Made by a program: the position numbers and the translations under genes. Below, in pieces: positions 53,316 to 62,030 of a DNA stretch of 64,000 nucleotides; within the stretch, counting starts at the first letter, position 1; the number at the start of each line of letters is the position of its first letter. The notes beneath the pieces are model-generated. The model saw only the letters and a list, made by a program, of their open reading frames with translations, did not search any database and was not told the origin of the DNA. Origin of the DNA: CAXBES01 sp963974915 (GTDB lineage: Bacteria; Bacteroidota; Bacteroidia; Flavobacteriales; Flavobacteriaceae); assembly GCA_963974915.1 (NCBI GenBank), contig CAXBES010000016.1:33384-97383 (forward strand), read 5' to 3'.

Positions 53316-54740
53316 TTAACAATCACTAATATTTACTTGTACTGCAAGACCACCTTCGCTAGTCTCTTTGTATTTACTAGTCATATCTTTTGCAGTTTCC
53401 CACATAGTAGAAATTACTTTATCGAAGGGTACTTTTGCCTGACTCGGATCACTGTCGAGAGCCATTTCGCAAGCATTTATAGCCTTTACTGCTCCCATGG
53501 CATTTCTTTCTATACAGGGAATCTGAACCAGACCCGCTATTGGATCGCAGGTGAGACCCAAATGGTGCTCCATGGCTATTTCACTTGCCATAAGCACTTG
53601 CTCCGGAGTTCCGCCCATGAGTTCGGTAAGTGCGCCTGCTGCCATTGCCGACGATACTCCTATTTCTGCCTGACACCCTCCCATGGCAGCCGATATGGTA
53701 GCTCCTTTTTTAAATAAGCTGCCTATTTCACCGCTCACAAGTAGAAATTTACGGATATCATCAAAGTTGGCATCGTGATTTTCGATCACCAGATAATACA
53801 TAATCACCGCAGGAATAACACCGGCACTACCATTAGTTGGAGCTGTAACTACTCTCCCCAACGAAGCATTCACCTCATTAACGGCTAAGGCAAAACAAGA
53901 GACCCACTTTAGTATTTGTCTAAATTTTACCTCAGTATTTCTTATTGCCGAGATCCATTCTACTCCGTTAGAATAGGCAACATCTCCTATTAGGGTTTTA
54001 TTCATTTCAAAAGCTCTGCGTCTAACGTTAAGTCCGCCAGGTAGTTTGCCTTCTGTATGACAGCCAACATACATTGAATCCAGCATTACATCCCAGATCG
54101 CTTTTAACTTTTCGTTGATTTCTTTCTCAGACCGTAGAGATTTTTCATTTTCAAGCACGATTTCGCTTATGCTTTTGGATTCAGATTTACAATACGCCAA
54201 TAAATCGGTTCCTTTTTGGGTTGGAAATGGAAAGTGCTGAAATTTTTCAATTTTCTTTTTTGCTCGTTTTCTTTCTTTTTTAACCACAAAGCCTCCTCCA
54301 ATAGAGTAAAATGTTGAATTTACCTTTTGTCCGTTTTTAAGTATGGCTCTAAAAGTGATTCCGTTAGGATGGAACTCCAAGAATTTTCTGTTGAATTTTA
54401 TATTTTCCTTCGGAATAAAGGGAACCTCCAATTCACTATTGAGTTTTATTACCTCATGCTTGTAAATATAGGCGATGGTTTCATCTATTTTCTCAATAGG
54501 AAAAACTACCGGATCGTATCCGCAAAGACCTAATATTACTGCAATATCTGTAGCATGTCCTTTTCCGGTTAACGATAATGAACCGTATAAGTCCACAAAA
54601 ATACTTTCTACAGTATCAAATTGGCCTTTCGCTTTGAGTTCTTCAATCCATCTTCCTGCTGCGCGCCAGGGGCCTAATGTGTGTGAGCTTGAGGGGCCTA
54701 CACCTATCTTTAACATGTCGAAAACACTTATACTTTCCAT
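53316..54740 (-). CDS. sdaA: L-serine ammonia-lyase, iron-sulfur-dependent
   Basis: A 474-residue single-chain enzyme with the beta (regulatory) domain first (SISVFDMLKIGVGPSSSHTLGP) and the catalytic alpha domain after it (APTNGSAGVIPAVI, GCQAEIGVSSAMAAGAL, HHLGLTCDPIAGLVQIPCIERNA). The Cys residues of the 4Fe-4S cluster are in place. It deaminates serine to pyruvate. Single gene. Confidence 0.95.
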   Translation of the reverse strand: MESISVFDMLKIGVGPSSSHTLGPWRAAGRWIEELKAKGQFDTVESIFVDLYGSLSLTGKGHATDIAVILGLCGYDPVVFPIEKIDETIAYIYKHEVIKLNSELEVPFIPKENIKFNRKFLEFHPNGITFRAILKNGQKVNSTFYSIGGGFVVKKERKRAKKKIEKFQHFPFPTQKGTDLLAYCKSESKSISEIVLENEKSLRSEKEINEKLKAIWDVMLDSMYVGCHTEGKLPGGLNVRRRAFEMNKTLIGDVAYSNGVEWISAIRNTEVKFRQILKWVSCFALAVNEVNASLGRVVTAPTNGSAGVIPAVIMYYLVIENHDANFDDIRKFLLVSGEIGSLFKKGATISAAMGGCQAEIGVSSAMAAGALTELMGGTPEQVLMASEIAMEHHLGLTCDPIAGLVQIPCIERNAMGAVKAINACEMALDSDPSQAKVPFDKVISTMWETAKDMTSKYKETSEGGLAVQVNISDC

Positions 54741-54815
54741 AGCGATATACTTGTGGTAAATATATTATTTATTTCAGCGATCTGGGAATATCATTTTTAC
54801 TTTATTTTCACTAAT

Positions 54816-56033
54816 TCATCGTCTTCTATTTGGAAGTAAAGGAGGTGGCTCTCCGGTAAACGGGTTCCACCTGCTTATACTTTTTGCGCCCATGCCGGAG
54901 GCTTTTATGACTGCCCTGTCTCCATAGCGCTCACGCATTTTGTCCATAGCATGGTATAGATTGATGATCTTTTCATTATCATCAAAAAGATCAATTTGTT
55001 GTCCGCCCTCTACCAAGTGACTAAAACGAACACCAATTAAACGGACTAACAATCGTCTTTGGTAGAGTTTTTTGTAAAGCTCCATCACAACAGGGAGTAT
55101 TTTATGATCTGCAGAACTATACGGAATTCTTTTTTGCTGTGTATATGTTTGAAAATCGGAGTACCTAATTTTAAAAGTAATACAAGCAGTAAGTTTATTT
55201 CCTCTTCTCAATTGATATACTAAATTCTCGGTCATGGCAACGATAATTCCTTCTAGTTTTTTTATGTCGGTAGTATCTTTATCGAATGTTCTTTCGGTAG
55301 AAATGGATTTTCTTTCACTGTATTGTACAACAGGAGTATTGTCAATTCCGTTGGCTTTCCTCCAAATTACTTGACCGTTTTTACCAAATACTTTTGCCAT
55401 CATTTCTAGTGGCATTTCTTGTATTGTTTTAATCTGTTTAATGCCTAAATCGCATAGAGCCCTGTATGTAACTTCTCCAACCATAGGTATTTTTCGAACG
55501 GAAAGAGGGGAGAGGAAGGGTTTTTCGGTTCCTTTTAAAACCTGAATCTGATTATTGGGCTTAGCTTCGCCTGTTGCAATTTTAGAAACGGTTTTGTTTA
55601 TGGACAGTCCAAAAGAGATGGGTAAGCCGGTTTCTTTTATTATTCGTGTTCTTACTTCGGAAGCAAGCTGAAGGCATCCGAAAAAACGATCCATTCCTGT
55701 TAAGTCTATATAAAATTCATCTACAGATGTTTTTTCATACAGTGGAACACTTTCTTTGATGACATCTGTAACCATACCTGAAAACTTACTGTATATTCCG
55801 GCATTTCCTCTTAATATGATAGCTTCCGGACATAGTTGCTTTGCTAATCGCATGGGCATAGCCGAATGAATACCAAAAGCTCGTGCTTCGTAACTACATG
55901 AAGCAACCACTCCACGGTCACTAGTTCCACCTATGAGAATAGGTTTTCCATTAAGCCTACTGTCGAGCAGGCGCTCGCAGGATACAAAAAAAGTATCCAG
56001 ATCCATATGTATAATGTGACGGTCATTGTTCAT
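54816..56033 (-). CDS. dinB: Y-family DNA polymerase IV
   Basis: A 405-residue Y-family polymerase: HIIHMDLDTFFVSCE with the first catalytic Asp, the YEARAFGIHSAMP steric-gate region, and SVDEFYIDLTG with the catalytic Asp-Glu pair. Thumb and little-finger domains follow. It performs translesion synthesis. It lies on the same strand as the short dnaE gene, with two GIY-YIG genes and repeats between, so the pair may once have formed one damage-response operon. Confidence 0.93.
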   Translation of the reverse strand: MNNDRHIIHMDLDTFFVSCERLLDSRLNGKPILIGGTSDRGVVASCSYEARAFGIHSAMPMRLAKQLCPEAIILRGNAGIYSKFSGMVTDVIKESVPLYEKTSVDEFYIDLTGMDRFFGCLQLASEVRTRIIKETGLPISFGLSINKTVSKIATGEAKPNNQIQVLKGTEKPFLSPLSVRKIPMVGEVTYRALCDLGIKQIKTIQEMPLEMMAKVFGKNGQVIWRKANGIDNTPVVQYSERKSISTERTFDKDTTDIKKLEGIIVAMTENLVYQLRRGNKLTACITFKIRYSDFQTYTQQKRIPYSSADHKILPVVMELYKKLYQRRLLVRLIGVRFSHLVEGGQQIDLFDDNEKIINLYHAMDKMRERYGDRAVIKASGMGAKSISRWNPFTGEPPPLLPNRRR

Positions 56034-56385
56034 CTTAGTGCCTGCGAAAGCAGGAGTCTTTTATTTCTATTTTTCACACTCTTCATTTACTTTATTCGTG
56101 CAGAGAAAATGAAGCAAAAGAAAACACACCTTTTCTTAGGAATTTTCCAGTTGCGCTAAAAACCACTTAGCCAACTCCGCGCTCACTTGAGGTGAGCTGA
56201 ATCTTGGAGCTTGCTGCGGTTATTCTGAAGAAAAGGAAATATTTTCGTATCGAGCTATCGCCCTACGAGTCTACTTCGGGTCCTGTAGCCTGACATTCGT
56301 AAAAGCTAAACACTGTTTGAGATCGCCAAAGGCGAACGAGTTGTGTGTGTTTAGAATGAAAGGCGTAACGGGTGAAGAAGAAACT
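56034..56385. other. 352-bp intergenic region with hairpins
   Basis: It contains a CCTGC-GAAA-GCAGG hairpin (56041-56054), a CGCC-AAA-GGCG hairpin (about 56324-56334) and GC-richer blocks unlike the nearby genes. No convincing reading frame. It looks like eroded repeat material between dinB and the first GIY-YIG gene. Confidence 0.5.
56041..56054. repeat. Small hairpin CCTGC-GAAA-GCAGG
   Basis: A perfect 5-bp stem with a stable GAAA-type loop, 7 bp upstream of the dinB start. Such CCTGCGAAAGCAGG hairpins are common intergenic repeats in flavobacteria. Confidence 0.5.
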
Positions 56386-56661
56386 TTACCTAAGTTGTGA
56401 CAACATTTTAAACTCTCCATTGATCAATGCTTCTTTTTTTGCCTTAGACCACCTTCCAATTTGTCTTTTTGCCGCTATGGCAAAAGCGGGAACCGCAAAT
56501 TCTCTTGAAAAAACCAATTGTACCGGGAGCCGTACAGAAGTGTATAATTCTTGACGTGTTCCGGATTGATGCAATTCAATTTTAGCATCTATATTAGATG
56601 TGAAATCCGTATAATATGTTCCATCTGAACATTTTAAAATATATACATAGTACTTTTTCAT
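56386..56661 (-). CDS. GIY-YIG nuclease-like protein, copy 1 (active site altered)
   Basis: 91 residues, a single UPF0213-type GIY-YIG domain (YYVYILKCSDGTYYT). In the tract after it Gly19 is replaced by Asp (YYTDFT) and the catalytic Arg27 by Lys (IDAKIELH), compared with the neighbouring copy. It is therefore probably catalytically impaired. A 102-bp repeat begins 17 bp upstream of its start codon. The function of stand-alone members is unknown. Confidence 0.75.
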   Translation of the reverse strand: MKKYYVYILKCSDGTYYTDFTSNIDAKIELHQSGTRQELYTSVRLPVQLVFSREFAVPAFAIAAKRQIGRWSKAKKEALINGEFKMLSQLR

Positions 56662-56678
56662 AACTGTTTTTTATAATT

Positions 56679-56780
56679 GTCACTTCGAGTGGTTTTTCAC
56701 GAGGAACGAGTGAAAAATTGTATCGAGAAGTTCTCGATACTAATTCTAAACTACTTTCGTAGTTCAGAATTCACTCGAAC
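56679..56780. repeat. 102-bp hairpin-rich repeat, copy A
   Basis: It differs from copy B (57106-57207) at one base. It contains several potential stems: CACTTCGAGTG, TATCGAGAAGTTCTCGATA (near-perfect palindrome) and AACTACTTTCGTAGTT. It lies directly upstream of GIY-YIG copy 1. Confidence 0.9.
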
Positions 56781-57085
56781 AGACAAGGTTTTTTATTAAA
56801 TTTCTTCTTTTTTGCTAGATTAGGTAACTTTTCAAATTCACCGCTAATCAATGCCTCTTTCTTTAATTTCGACCATTTTTTTATTTGCTTCTCAGCTTCT
56901 ATGGCCACAGTAGCGATTGTGAATTCCGCATAAAATTCTAGAGACACCGGCCTTCTTTTGAAGGTATATGAGTTTTGATGTTTACCTGTTTTATGTTCCT
57001 CATACCTTTTATAAAGGTTTGATGTGAAGCCCGTGTAATAAGTTCCATCACGGCATTTCAGGATATATACATAATAGGTTTTCAT
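56771..57085 (-). CDS. GIY-YIG nuclease-like protein, copy 2
   Basis: A 104-residue UPF0213-type domain with intact motifs: YYVYILKCRDGTYYTGFTSN and Arg27 in YKRYEEH, and the conserved C-terminal WSKLKKEALI. It is clearly paralogous to copy 1 but well diverged. Its end reaches 10 bp into repeat copy A, and repeat copy B starts 20 bp upstream of its start. Confidence 0.82.
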   Translation of the reverse strand: MKTYYVYILKCRDGTYYTGFTSNLYKRYEEHKTGKHQNSYTFKRRPVSLEFYAEFTIATVAIEAEKQIKKWSKLKKEALISGEFEKLPNLAKKKKFNKKPCLFE

Positions 57086-57105
57086 AACTATATTTTTATA
57101 ACGTT

Positions 57106-57207
57106 GTCACTTCGAGTGGTTTTTCACGAGGAACGAGTGAAAAATTGTATCGAGAAGTTCTCGATACTAATTCCAAACTACTTTCGTAGTTCAGAATTCA
57201 CTCGAAC
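57106..57207. repeat. 102-bp hairpin-rich repeat, copy B
   Basis: The same element as copy A with one mismatch (TTCCAAAC against TTCTAAAC). It lies between GIY-YIG copy 2 and the 3' end of dnaE. Confidence 0.9.
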
Positions 57208-57227
57208 CTACCTTTTAAACGTTCTGT

Positions 57228-60200
57228 TTAACCAGCTTTTTTATCACTGGGCCTTCCTTTATATTCACCACGGGTTCTTCGGTTAAAATTTTTAGTTGAA
57301 TTTACTTGTAGTAAAGCATCGCTATATCTCGGATCCTCAATTATTGCTATTCGCTCCATCTTTATCACCTCAATACTAATACAGTCGAATTCTTCAATTA
57401 CTTTTCCTGTAATGCTATAAATTCCCTTTCCTCTAAATCGGTATTTAGACGCTACCGGTGGAAAGTGCACGGTATCGATAAAATCACCATCGCGATCTAT
57501 AAAGTTTCCGAAGTACATAGCTTTACCCTTTGAAGTAGTTGTTCTCTTTGTAGTGATTAAATAACCTTCAATTGAGACGAGCTTTCCACATAGAGAGGGT
57601 AAATGTTTTGCGCGAAGATCATTAGTTGATGGAGTAACTAACAAACTAAATGGATCACACAATGGGAAACCCAATAGCTCCATTTCATCAAAGGCATCCT
57701 CAAGCTTAGTATTAGGGAGCTTAGGGGTTTGATAGATTTTTTTTTCAGTTTTAAAGAGGGTTTGCGTATAATCAATAAAAGTTATCTTGTTTATTTTCAT
57801 ATGAGCATCCCAAAGCAACTCTCTTTTATTTCTTTTGGTAAACCGAAAAGCATTCATTTTTATTAAAATATTGATTTGTTCTAAGGAAACAGGGACGCGG
57901 TCTATAAAATCATCCAGACTTATAAAATATCCGTTCTTGTTGCGTTCTTCGGTTAAACGTTTTATGACTTTCGACTCTAAAGAATGCAAAAATGCCAGTC
58001 CGAGATAAATATGAGTTCCTTCAATTGCAGCTAAAGCACAGCTGTGATTTACACAGGGCGGAAGTATCTTCCCGCCGTGTAATCTAGCCTCGTGTACATA
58101 CAACTCAGGACGATAAAAGCCGCCGCCATTATTAAGTGTAGCAACCATATACTCTAGAGGGAAATACGCTTTTAAGAACAGACTTTGATAACTTTCCACA
58201 GCATAAGAAGCCGAATGCCCTTTTGCAAAAGCATAACCTGCAAAACTTTCAATTTGCCGCCAGATTTCATTGGTAAGCGCTTCGGGTTTTCCATCTTTCT
58301 TACAATTGTTAAAAAATTGCTCTTTTACTTTTAAAAACTCTTCTCTTGATCTAAACTTTCCAGACATTCCTCTACGTAACATATCGGCTTCTCCAAGAGT
58401 AAGCCCACCAAAGTAGTGTGCAACTTTTATTACATCTTCCTGATATACCATGACTCCATAGGTTTCGGGCATGATGTTTAGCATCACCGGGTGGGCTTCT
58501 TTTCTTTTTTCGGGGTATCGATAACGCAAAATGTATTCCCGCATCATTCCCGATTTTGCTACTCCGGGACGAATTACCGAGCTTGCGGCTACTAAGCCCA
58601 GATAATCGTCCACCTGAAGTTTCCGAAGTAACATTCGCATTGCAGGTGATTCTACATAAAAGCACCCAATCGCTTTGGCATTGCGCAGTAAGTGTTTAAT
58701 GCGTTCGTCCTTTTTAAAACGTTTAATATCATGGATATCGATAGGAGGGAGCCCGGGGTGATTGTAACGTACTATCCCCACAGCGTCTTTAATCTTTCCG
58801 AGCCCTCTCTGACTCAAAATATCGAATTTGTACAGTCCAATATCTTCAGCGACCACCATATCGAATTGAGTAGTAGCAAAACCCTTTGGCGGCATAAATG
58901 TCGCAGTGTAATAATGAATGGGTCTTTCAGAAATAAGTATTCCGCCGGCATGAATTCCTAAATAATTTGGAAATCCTTGAATATACCTGCTGTAAATGAT
59001 CACTAACCGTGATAACTTATCAAGTTTAGCATAATTAAAATCACCTTTTGAAAGTACATCGATCTCCTCTTTTGGCAAGCCGAATACTTTCCCCAATTCA
59101 CGAATCGAAGCCTTGTATTTAAAAGTATTGTAGACCGTGATAAGGGCAGTATTTTTAAATCGCCTGAAAATAAATTGGGTAACATCATCTCTGTCTTTCC
59201 AGGAAAAATCGATGTCGAAATCGGGCGGATTTTTACGATAAAGATTGATAAAACGCTCAAAATACAGATCTAATTCTATAGGGTCCACATCGGTGATTCG
59301 CAGCAAATAAGCAATCACGCTATTAGCTCCACTACCACGTCCCACATAAAAATAACCTTTACTTCGCGCGTATTTTAAAATTTTCCAATTGATTAGAAAA
59401 TATGAAACAAATCCTTTTGTATGAATGATCTCTAATTCTTTTTTAATACGAGTAAGTACTGTATCATTTGGAACGCCGTATCTATATTCAATGCCGTCGT
59501 AGGTGAGTTTTTTTAGAAACCTAAAGTCTAAATTTTCGTTGGCTGTATATGAATTCTGATTGTTCGGAGTTTCTTTTGAAAAATCGAAAGTAATGCTACA
59601 CTGCTGTAAAAGATGTAGGGTGTTTTCTATTAGCTTCGGAAAATCCTTAAATGATTCTTTAATTTCTTCGAAAGAAATAAAAAGATCCTTTTCACTCCCT
59701 TGTTCAGAAGACGATAATTTACTCAACAAGGTATTGTTGTCGATCGCCCTAAGAAGGCGATGCGTATTAAAACCCTTTTTATTCTGAAAGCTTACGGTAT
59801 GCAAGACCACTAATTTTTTTAAACGATGCTTCCAGAGAGAAAATTTAAGTCGGTTAATATCCCCGGCTTTTACGCCCAGATATTCATTTTCTGCGAGTTC
59901 TTGTCCTTTAAAGTCAGAAAAAGGATATATAATATAGGTATGAGGCAAATTTTTGGCTTGTTCGGGAATATTTTCTTCGGAATGCAGGAAGTGGGAGAGG
60001 TATGTATTGATCTCCATAAACCCCTTATTGTTTTTTGCGAGCATGATGAATTTTTGATTTGCACCATTTCTGAAATCTACACCCAACACCGGACGAACGC
60101 GATGTTGCGGTGCTAATCGTACAAAGTCGAGACAAGCTGAAGTATTATTAATATCTGTAAGTGCTATACATTCAATTTCAAGAGATTGGGCTGTTTCCAA

Positions 60201-60263
60201 CAGCTCTTTTGGCTTTATGGTTCCGTAGCGGAGACTGTAATATGAATGAGTGTTTAAATACAT
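57228..60263 (-). CDS. Short DNA polymerase III alpha subunit (DnaE2-like)
   Basis: A 1011-residue C-family polymerase, much shorter than a replicative DnaE. The N-terminal PHP domain (THSYYSLRYGT, ALTDINNTSACLDF) lacks part of the usual metal-binding set. The palm holds PPDFDIDFSW and GRGSGANSVIAYLL. A C-terminal OB domain is present (LVSIEGYLITTKRTTTSKGKAMYFGNF). Short DnaE proteins beside DinB are the error-prone repair type. Palindromic sites overlap the putative promoter just upstream, which suggests repression by a damage-response regulator. No lexA or imuA-like gene is in the window. Confidence 0.88.
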   Translation of the reverse strand: MYLNTHSYYSLRYGTIKPKELLETAQSLEIECIALTDINNTSACLDFVRLAPQHRVRPVLGVDFRNGANQKFIMLAKNNKGFMEINTYLSHFLHSEENIPEQAKNLPHTYIIYPFSDFKGQELAENEYLGVKAGDINRLKFSLWKHRLKKLVVLHTVSFQNKKGFNTHRLLRAIDNNTLLSKLSSSEQGSEKDLFISFEEIKESFKDFPKLIENTLHLLQQCSITFDFSKETPNNQNSYTANENLDFRFLKKLTYDGIEYRYGVPNDTVLTRIKKELEIIHTKGFVSYFLINWKILKYARSKGYFYVGRGSGANSVIAYLLRITDVDPIELDLYFERFINLYRKNPPDFDIDFSWKDRDDVTQFIFRRFKNTALITVYNTFKYKASIRELGKVFGLPKEEIDVLSKGDFNYAKLDKLSRLVIIYSRYIQGFPNYLGIHAGGILISERPIHYYTATFMPPKGFATTQFDMVVAEDIGLYKFDILSQRGLGKIKDAVGIVRYNHPGLPPIDIHDIKRFKKDERIKHLLRNAKAIGCFYVESPAMRMLLRKLQVDDYLGLVAASSVIRPGVAKSGMMREYILRYRYPEKRKEAHPVMLNIMPETYGVMVYQEDVIKVAHYFGGLTLGEADMLRRGMSGKFRSREEFLKVKEQFFNNCKKDGKPEALTNEIWRQIESFAGYAFAKGHSASYAVESYQSLFLKAYFPLEYMVATLNNGGGFYRPELYVHEARLHGGKILPPCVNHSCALAAIEGTHIYLGLAFLHSLESKVIKRLTEERNKNGYFISLDDFIDRVPVSLEQINILIKMNAFRFTKRNKRELLWDAHMKINKITFIDYTQTLFKTEKKIYQTPKLPNTKLEDAFDEMELLGFPLCDPFSLLVTPSTNDLRAKHLPSLCGKLVSIEGYLITTKRTTTSKGKAMYFGNFIDRDGDFIDTVHFPPVASKYRFRGKGIYSITGKVIEEFDCISIEVIKMERIAIIEDPRYSDALLQVNSTKNFNRRTRGEYKGRPSDKKAG

Positions 60264-60267
60264 CTTA

Positions 60268-60282
60268 TTGGATATATTCCAA
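60268..60282. promoter_or_regulatory. Palindrome TTGGA-TATAT-TCCAA upstream of dnaE
   Basis: 5-bp arms, 5-bp spacer, 5 bp before the dnaE start codon. Together with the next site and the promoter between them it looks like an operator pair. Confidence 0.55.
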
Positions 60283-60287
60283 AATTA
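60280..60287 (-). promoter_or_regulatory. Putative -7 box TAATTTTG of dnaE
   Basis: An exact match to the Bacteroidota consensus TAnnTTTG on the minus strand, lying between and partly within the two palindromes. Confidence 0.5.
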
Positions 60288-60301
60288 TGGAATAATTCCA
60301 A
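60288..60301. promoter_or_regulatory. Palindrome TGGAAT-A-ATTCCA upstream of dnaE
   Basis: 6-bp perfect arms around one base. It is a second TGGA..TCCA dyad about 20 bp from the first, upstream of the -7 box. Confidence 0.55.
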
Positions 60302-60426
60302 CATACCAAATAAAAATTTTCATAAATTTTTTAAAGTATTTTCAAATTGTTGGGTAACAAGTTAGGAGGTTGAGGAACAGTGTAATAAATAATGACACCA
60401 ATAGGTGTCTATAAAACCTAACTAAT

Positions 60427-61116
60427 ATGAAAAAAATCATGAAAACAGGGCTTTTTGCAATGGTTGTAATAGCCTTAACTTCCTGTTCAAAGGAAAGCGA
60501 ATTAGAGAATACTATATCACCCGAACATAATATTGTATTCAATGTAAGCGATCAAACAGAGAACATGTTCTACTCTGAAACAGTAGATTATCCAAATTTC
60601 TCTCAAAATTATCCGGAAACACAACGCTGCGGATCAAGCACAGCGGGGTACAATAATTTAGATTTATGCGGTAGCACCTATGGTGTTGGTTCAATCGTTG
60701 GAAGCACTTATTGGAATATCTTAGATAACGGTCCCGGTTCAATTGATCATGAGCTGGAACAGCTTTTTAATTATAGTTTCGAATTTAGCTATACCTATAT
60801 TAGACCAAATGGACCACCTACACAAATTGTTTATGGAGAAGTAGAGTTTCACGAATCTCCTTCATTCAATATGGAAACATTTGAATATGATATTTACAAT
60901 TATACCGATTCTAATTCTATAAGTAATACACGAGCTAACGAATTAGTAGAGCATTTTGCCTGTGCGATTGATGCGTATCGAGATGCAAATTTACCAAATG
61001 CATTAATTTCTCAAGTAAACTTTTTTGGTGATGTCTTACTATGTACAGGGAGTAATAGCCGTTACATCAAAGCCAGTTTTAGACTTGCTATCCACGGTGG
61101 TGGTGGTAAAGGCTAA
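60427..61116 (+). CDS. Lipoprotein of unknown function
   Basis: 229 residues with a lipoprotein signal (MKTGLFAMVVIALTSC, lipobox TSC, Cys20). The mature part is rich in Asn, Tyr and Ser, with Cys residues at RCGSST, DLCGST, HFACAID and LLCTGS that could form two disulfides. I recognise no domain. It is divergent from dnaE with a 163-bp gap. The next gene is another small lipoprotein, now interrupted. Confidence 0.7.
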   Translation: MKKIMKTGLFAMVVIALTSCSKESELENTISPEHNIVFNVSDQTENMFYSETVDYPNFSQNYPETQRCGSSTAGYNNLDLCGSTYGVGSIVGSTYWNILDNGPGSIDHELEQLFNYSFEFSYTYIRPNGPPTQIVYGEVEFHESPSFNMETFEYDIYNYTDSNSISNTRANELVEHFACAIDAYRDANLPNALISQVNFFGDVLLCTGSNSRYIKASFRLAIHGGGGKG

Positions 61117-61256
61117 ACAATAAGGCTTTAGCCATAAATAAGAAGGAAAAAGACCAGCGAGTTAGAACCTTCTATAGTGTAATGCTTAGCATTCAAAGTA
61201 AGTCGCGGTTGCCGAAAAGTGAACGAGTAGGTATATTATTGTTAAAATAAGATGGT

Positions 61257-61766
61257 ATGAGATCATTAAAGAAAACAATGTTTTTTATTCTAGCATTTGC
61301 AACTCTTTCTATAGTTAGTTGCTCTAAAGACCAAGAATCTGTTGTGGATTAAAGTTTAGATTTACAATTTAATTTGGATGAAGATCAAACTCAAGCAGCA
61401 AATAGGATTGATATTATTGTCGGCTGGTATTTTACTTGGGACGAGTGGGGAAGAAAGAGTCATGATTGTCGAAGAGGCGGTTTGTGCAATTTTAGATTAG
61501 AAGCTATCGTAATTACTATTGGTCGTTCTGCGCAGGTTCAAGGGGATCATGAAGGTAATTTATGGTTAGATATTCCAATTACTAAAGATATGCCTATAGA
61601 ATATAGTTACGAGTTTTTTCCAATTGACGAGGACATGAGCTTTACTACAGAAAATGAAGAGACTTATGTGGTTAAAGCAGGACTTTATCCAATCAACCAG
61701 AGGATTAGTAAAATGGGAGGGTATCGACTTCCTTTAGAAAAACGGCAACTAAAACAATCTATTTAA
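61257..61766 (+). pseudogene. Small lipoprotein gene interrupted by an in-frame TAA
   Basis: The ATG at 61257 starts a lipoprotein signal (MRSLKKTMFFILAFATLSIVSC) that runs to a TAA at 61350-61352. The same frame then continues without a stop through SLDLQFNLDEDQTQAANRID and on to 61766. The segment after the stop is thus the body of the same protein. Re-initiation at the TTG at 61374 would give a 130-residue product with no signal. The mature part has Cys in HDCRRGGLCNF. Family unknown. Confidence 0.7.
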
Positions 61767-61796
61767 AAAGCTCATATGTACATATGAGCTTTTTTA
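61765..61796 (+). terminator. Strong hairpin terminator
   Basis: The perfect palindrome AAGCTCATATG / CATATGAGCTT, with A tract before and T tract after, overlaps the stop of the interrupted lipoprotein gene. It can act in both directions. Confidence 0.85.
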
Positions 61797-61934
61797 TTTT
61801 TTTAATAAATTTTTCAAGATGAAAAGGTTTGCTTTTACATAGTTATAAAAGTGAATAGCCTAACCACAACCAAATTAAATAAGCGTTTAGATCCCCTTAA
61901 AAAGGGTTGCTTACAACCTAACCTTTTAGCTTTA

Positions 61935-61947
61935 TGACAACCTGTCA
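61935..61947. promoter_or_regulatory. Inverted repeat TGACA-ACC-TGTCA upstream of dnaK
   Basis: 5-bp perfect arms with a 3-bp spacer, 83 bp before the dnaK start. A further TGTCA follows at about 61973. It may be a heat-shock control site, but I do not know a matching described operator. Confidence 0.4.
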
Positions 61948-62030
61948 TAATTTTTCTAGTGGCATAATCATTGTCATAAACAGTTCGTAATTAAAAATTA
62001 GAATCAGTAAAAACATATAATTATAACACT

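Noticed and set aside
53337..53717. 126-codon + strand frame inside sdaA
   Set aside because: Antisense shadow of the well-conserved serine dehydratase.
56679..57207. CRISPR array made from the two 102-bp repeats
   Set aside because: Only two copies, spaced by a gene rather than by short unique spacers, and no cas genes in the window.
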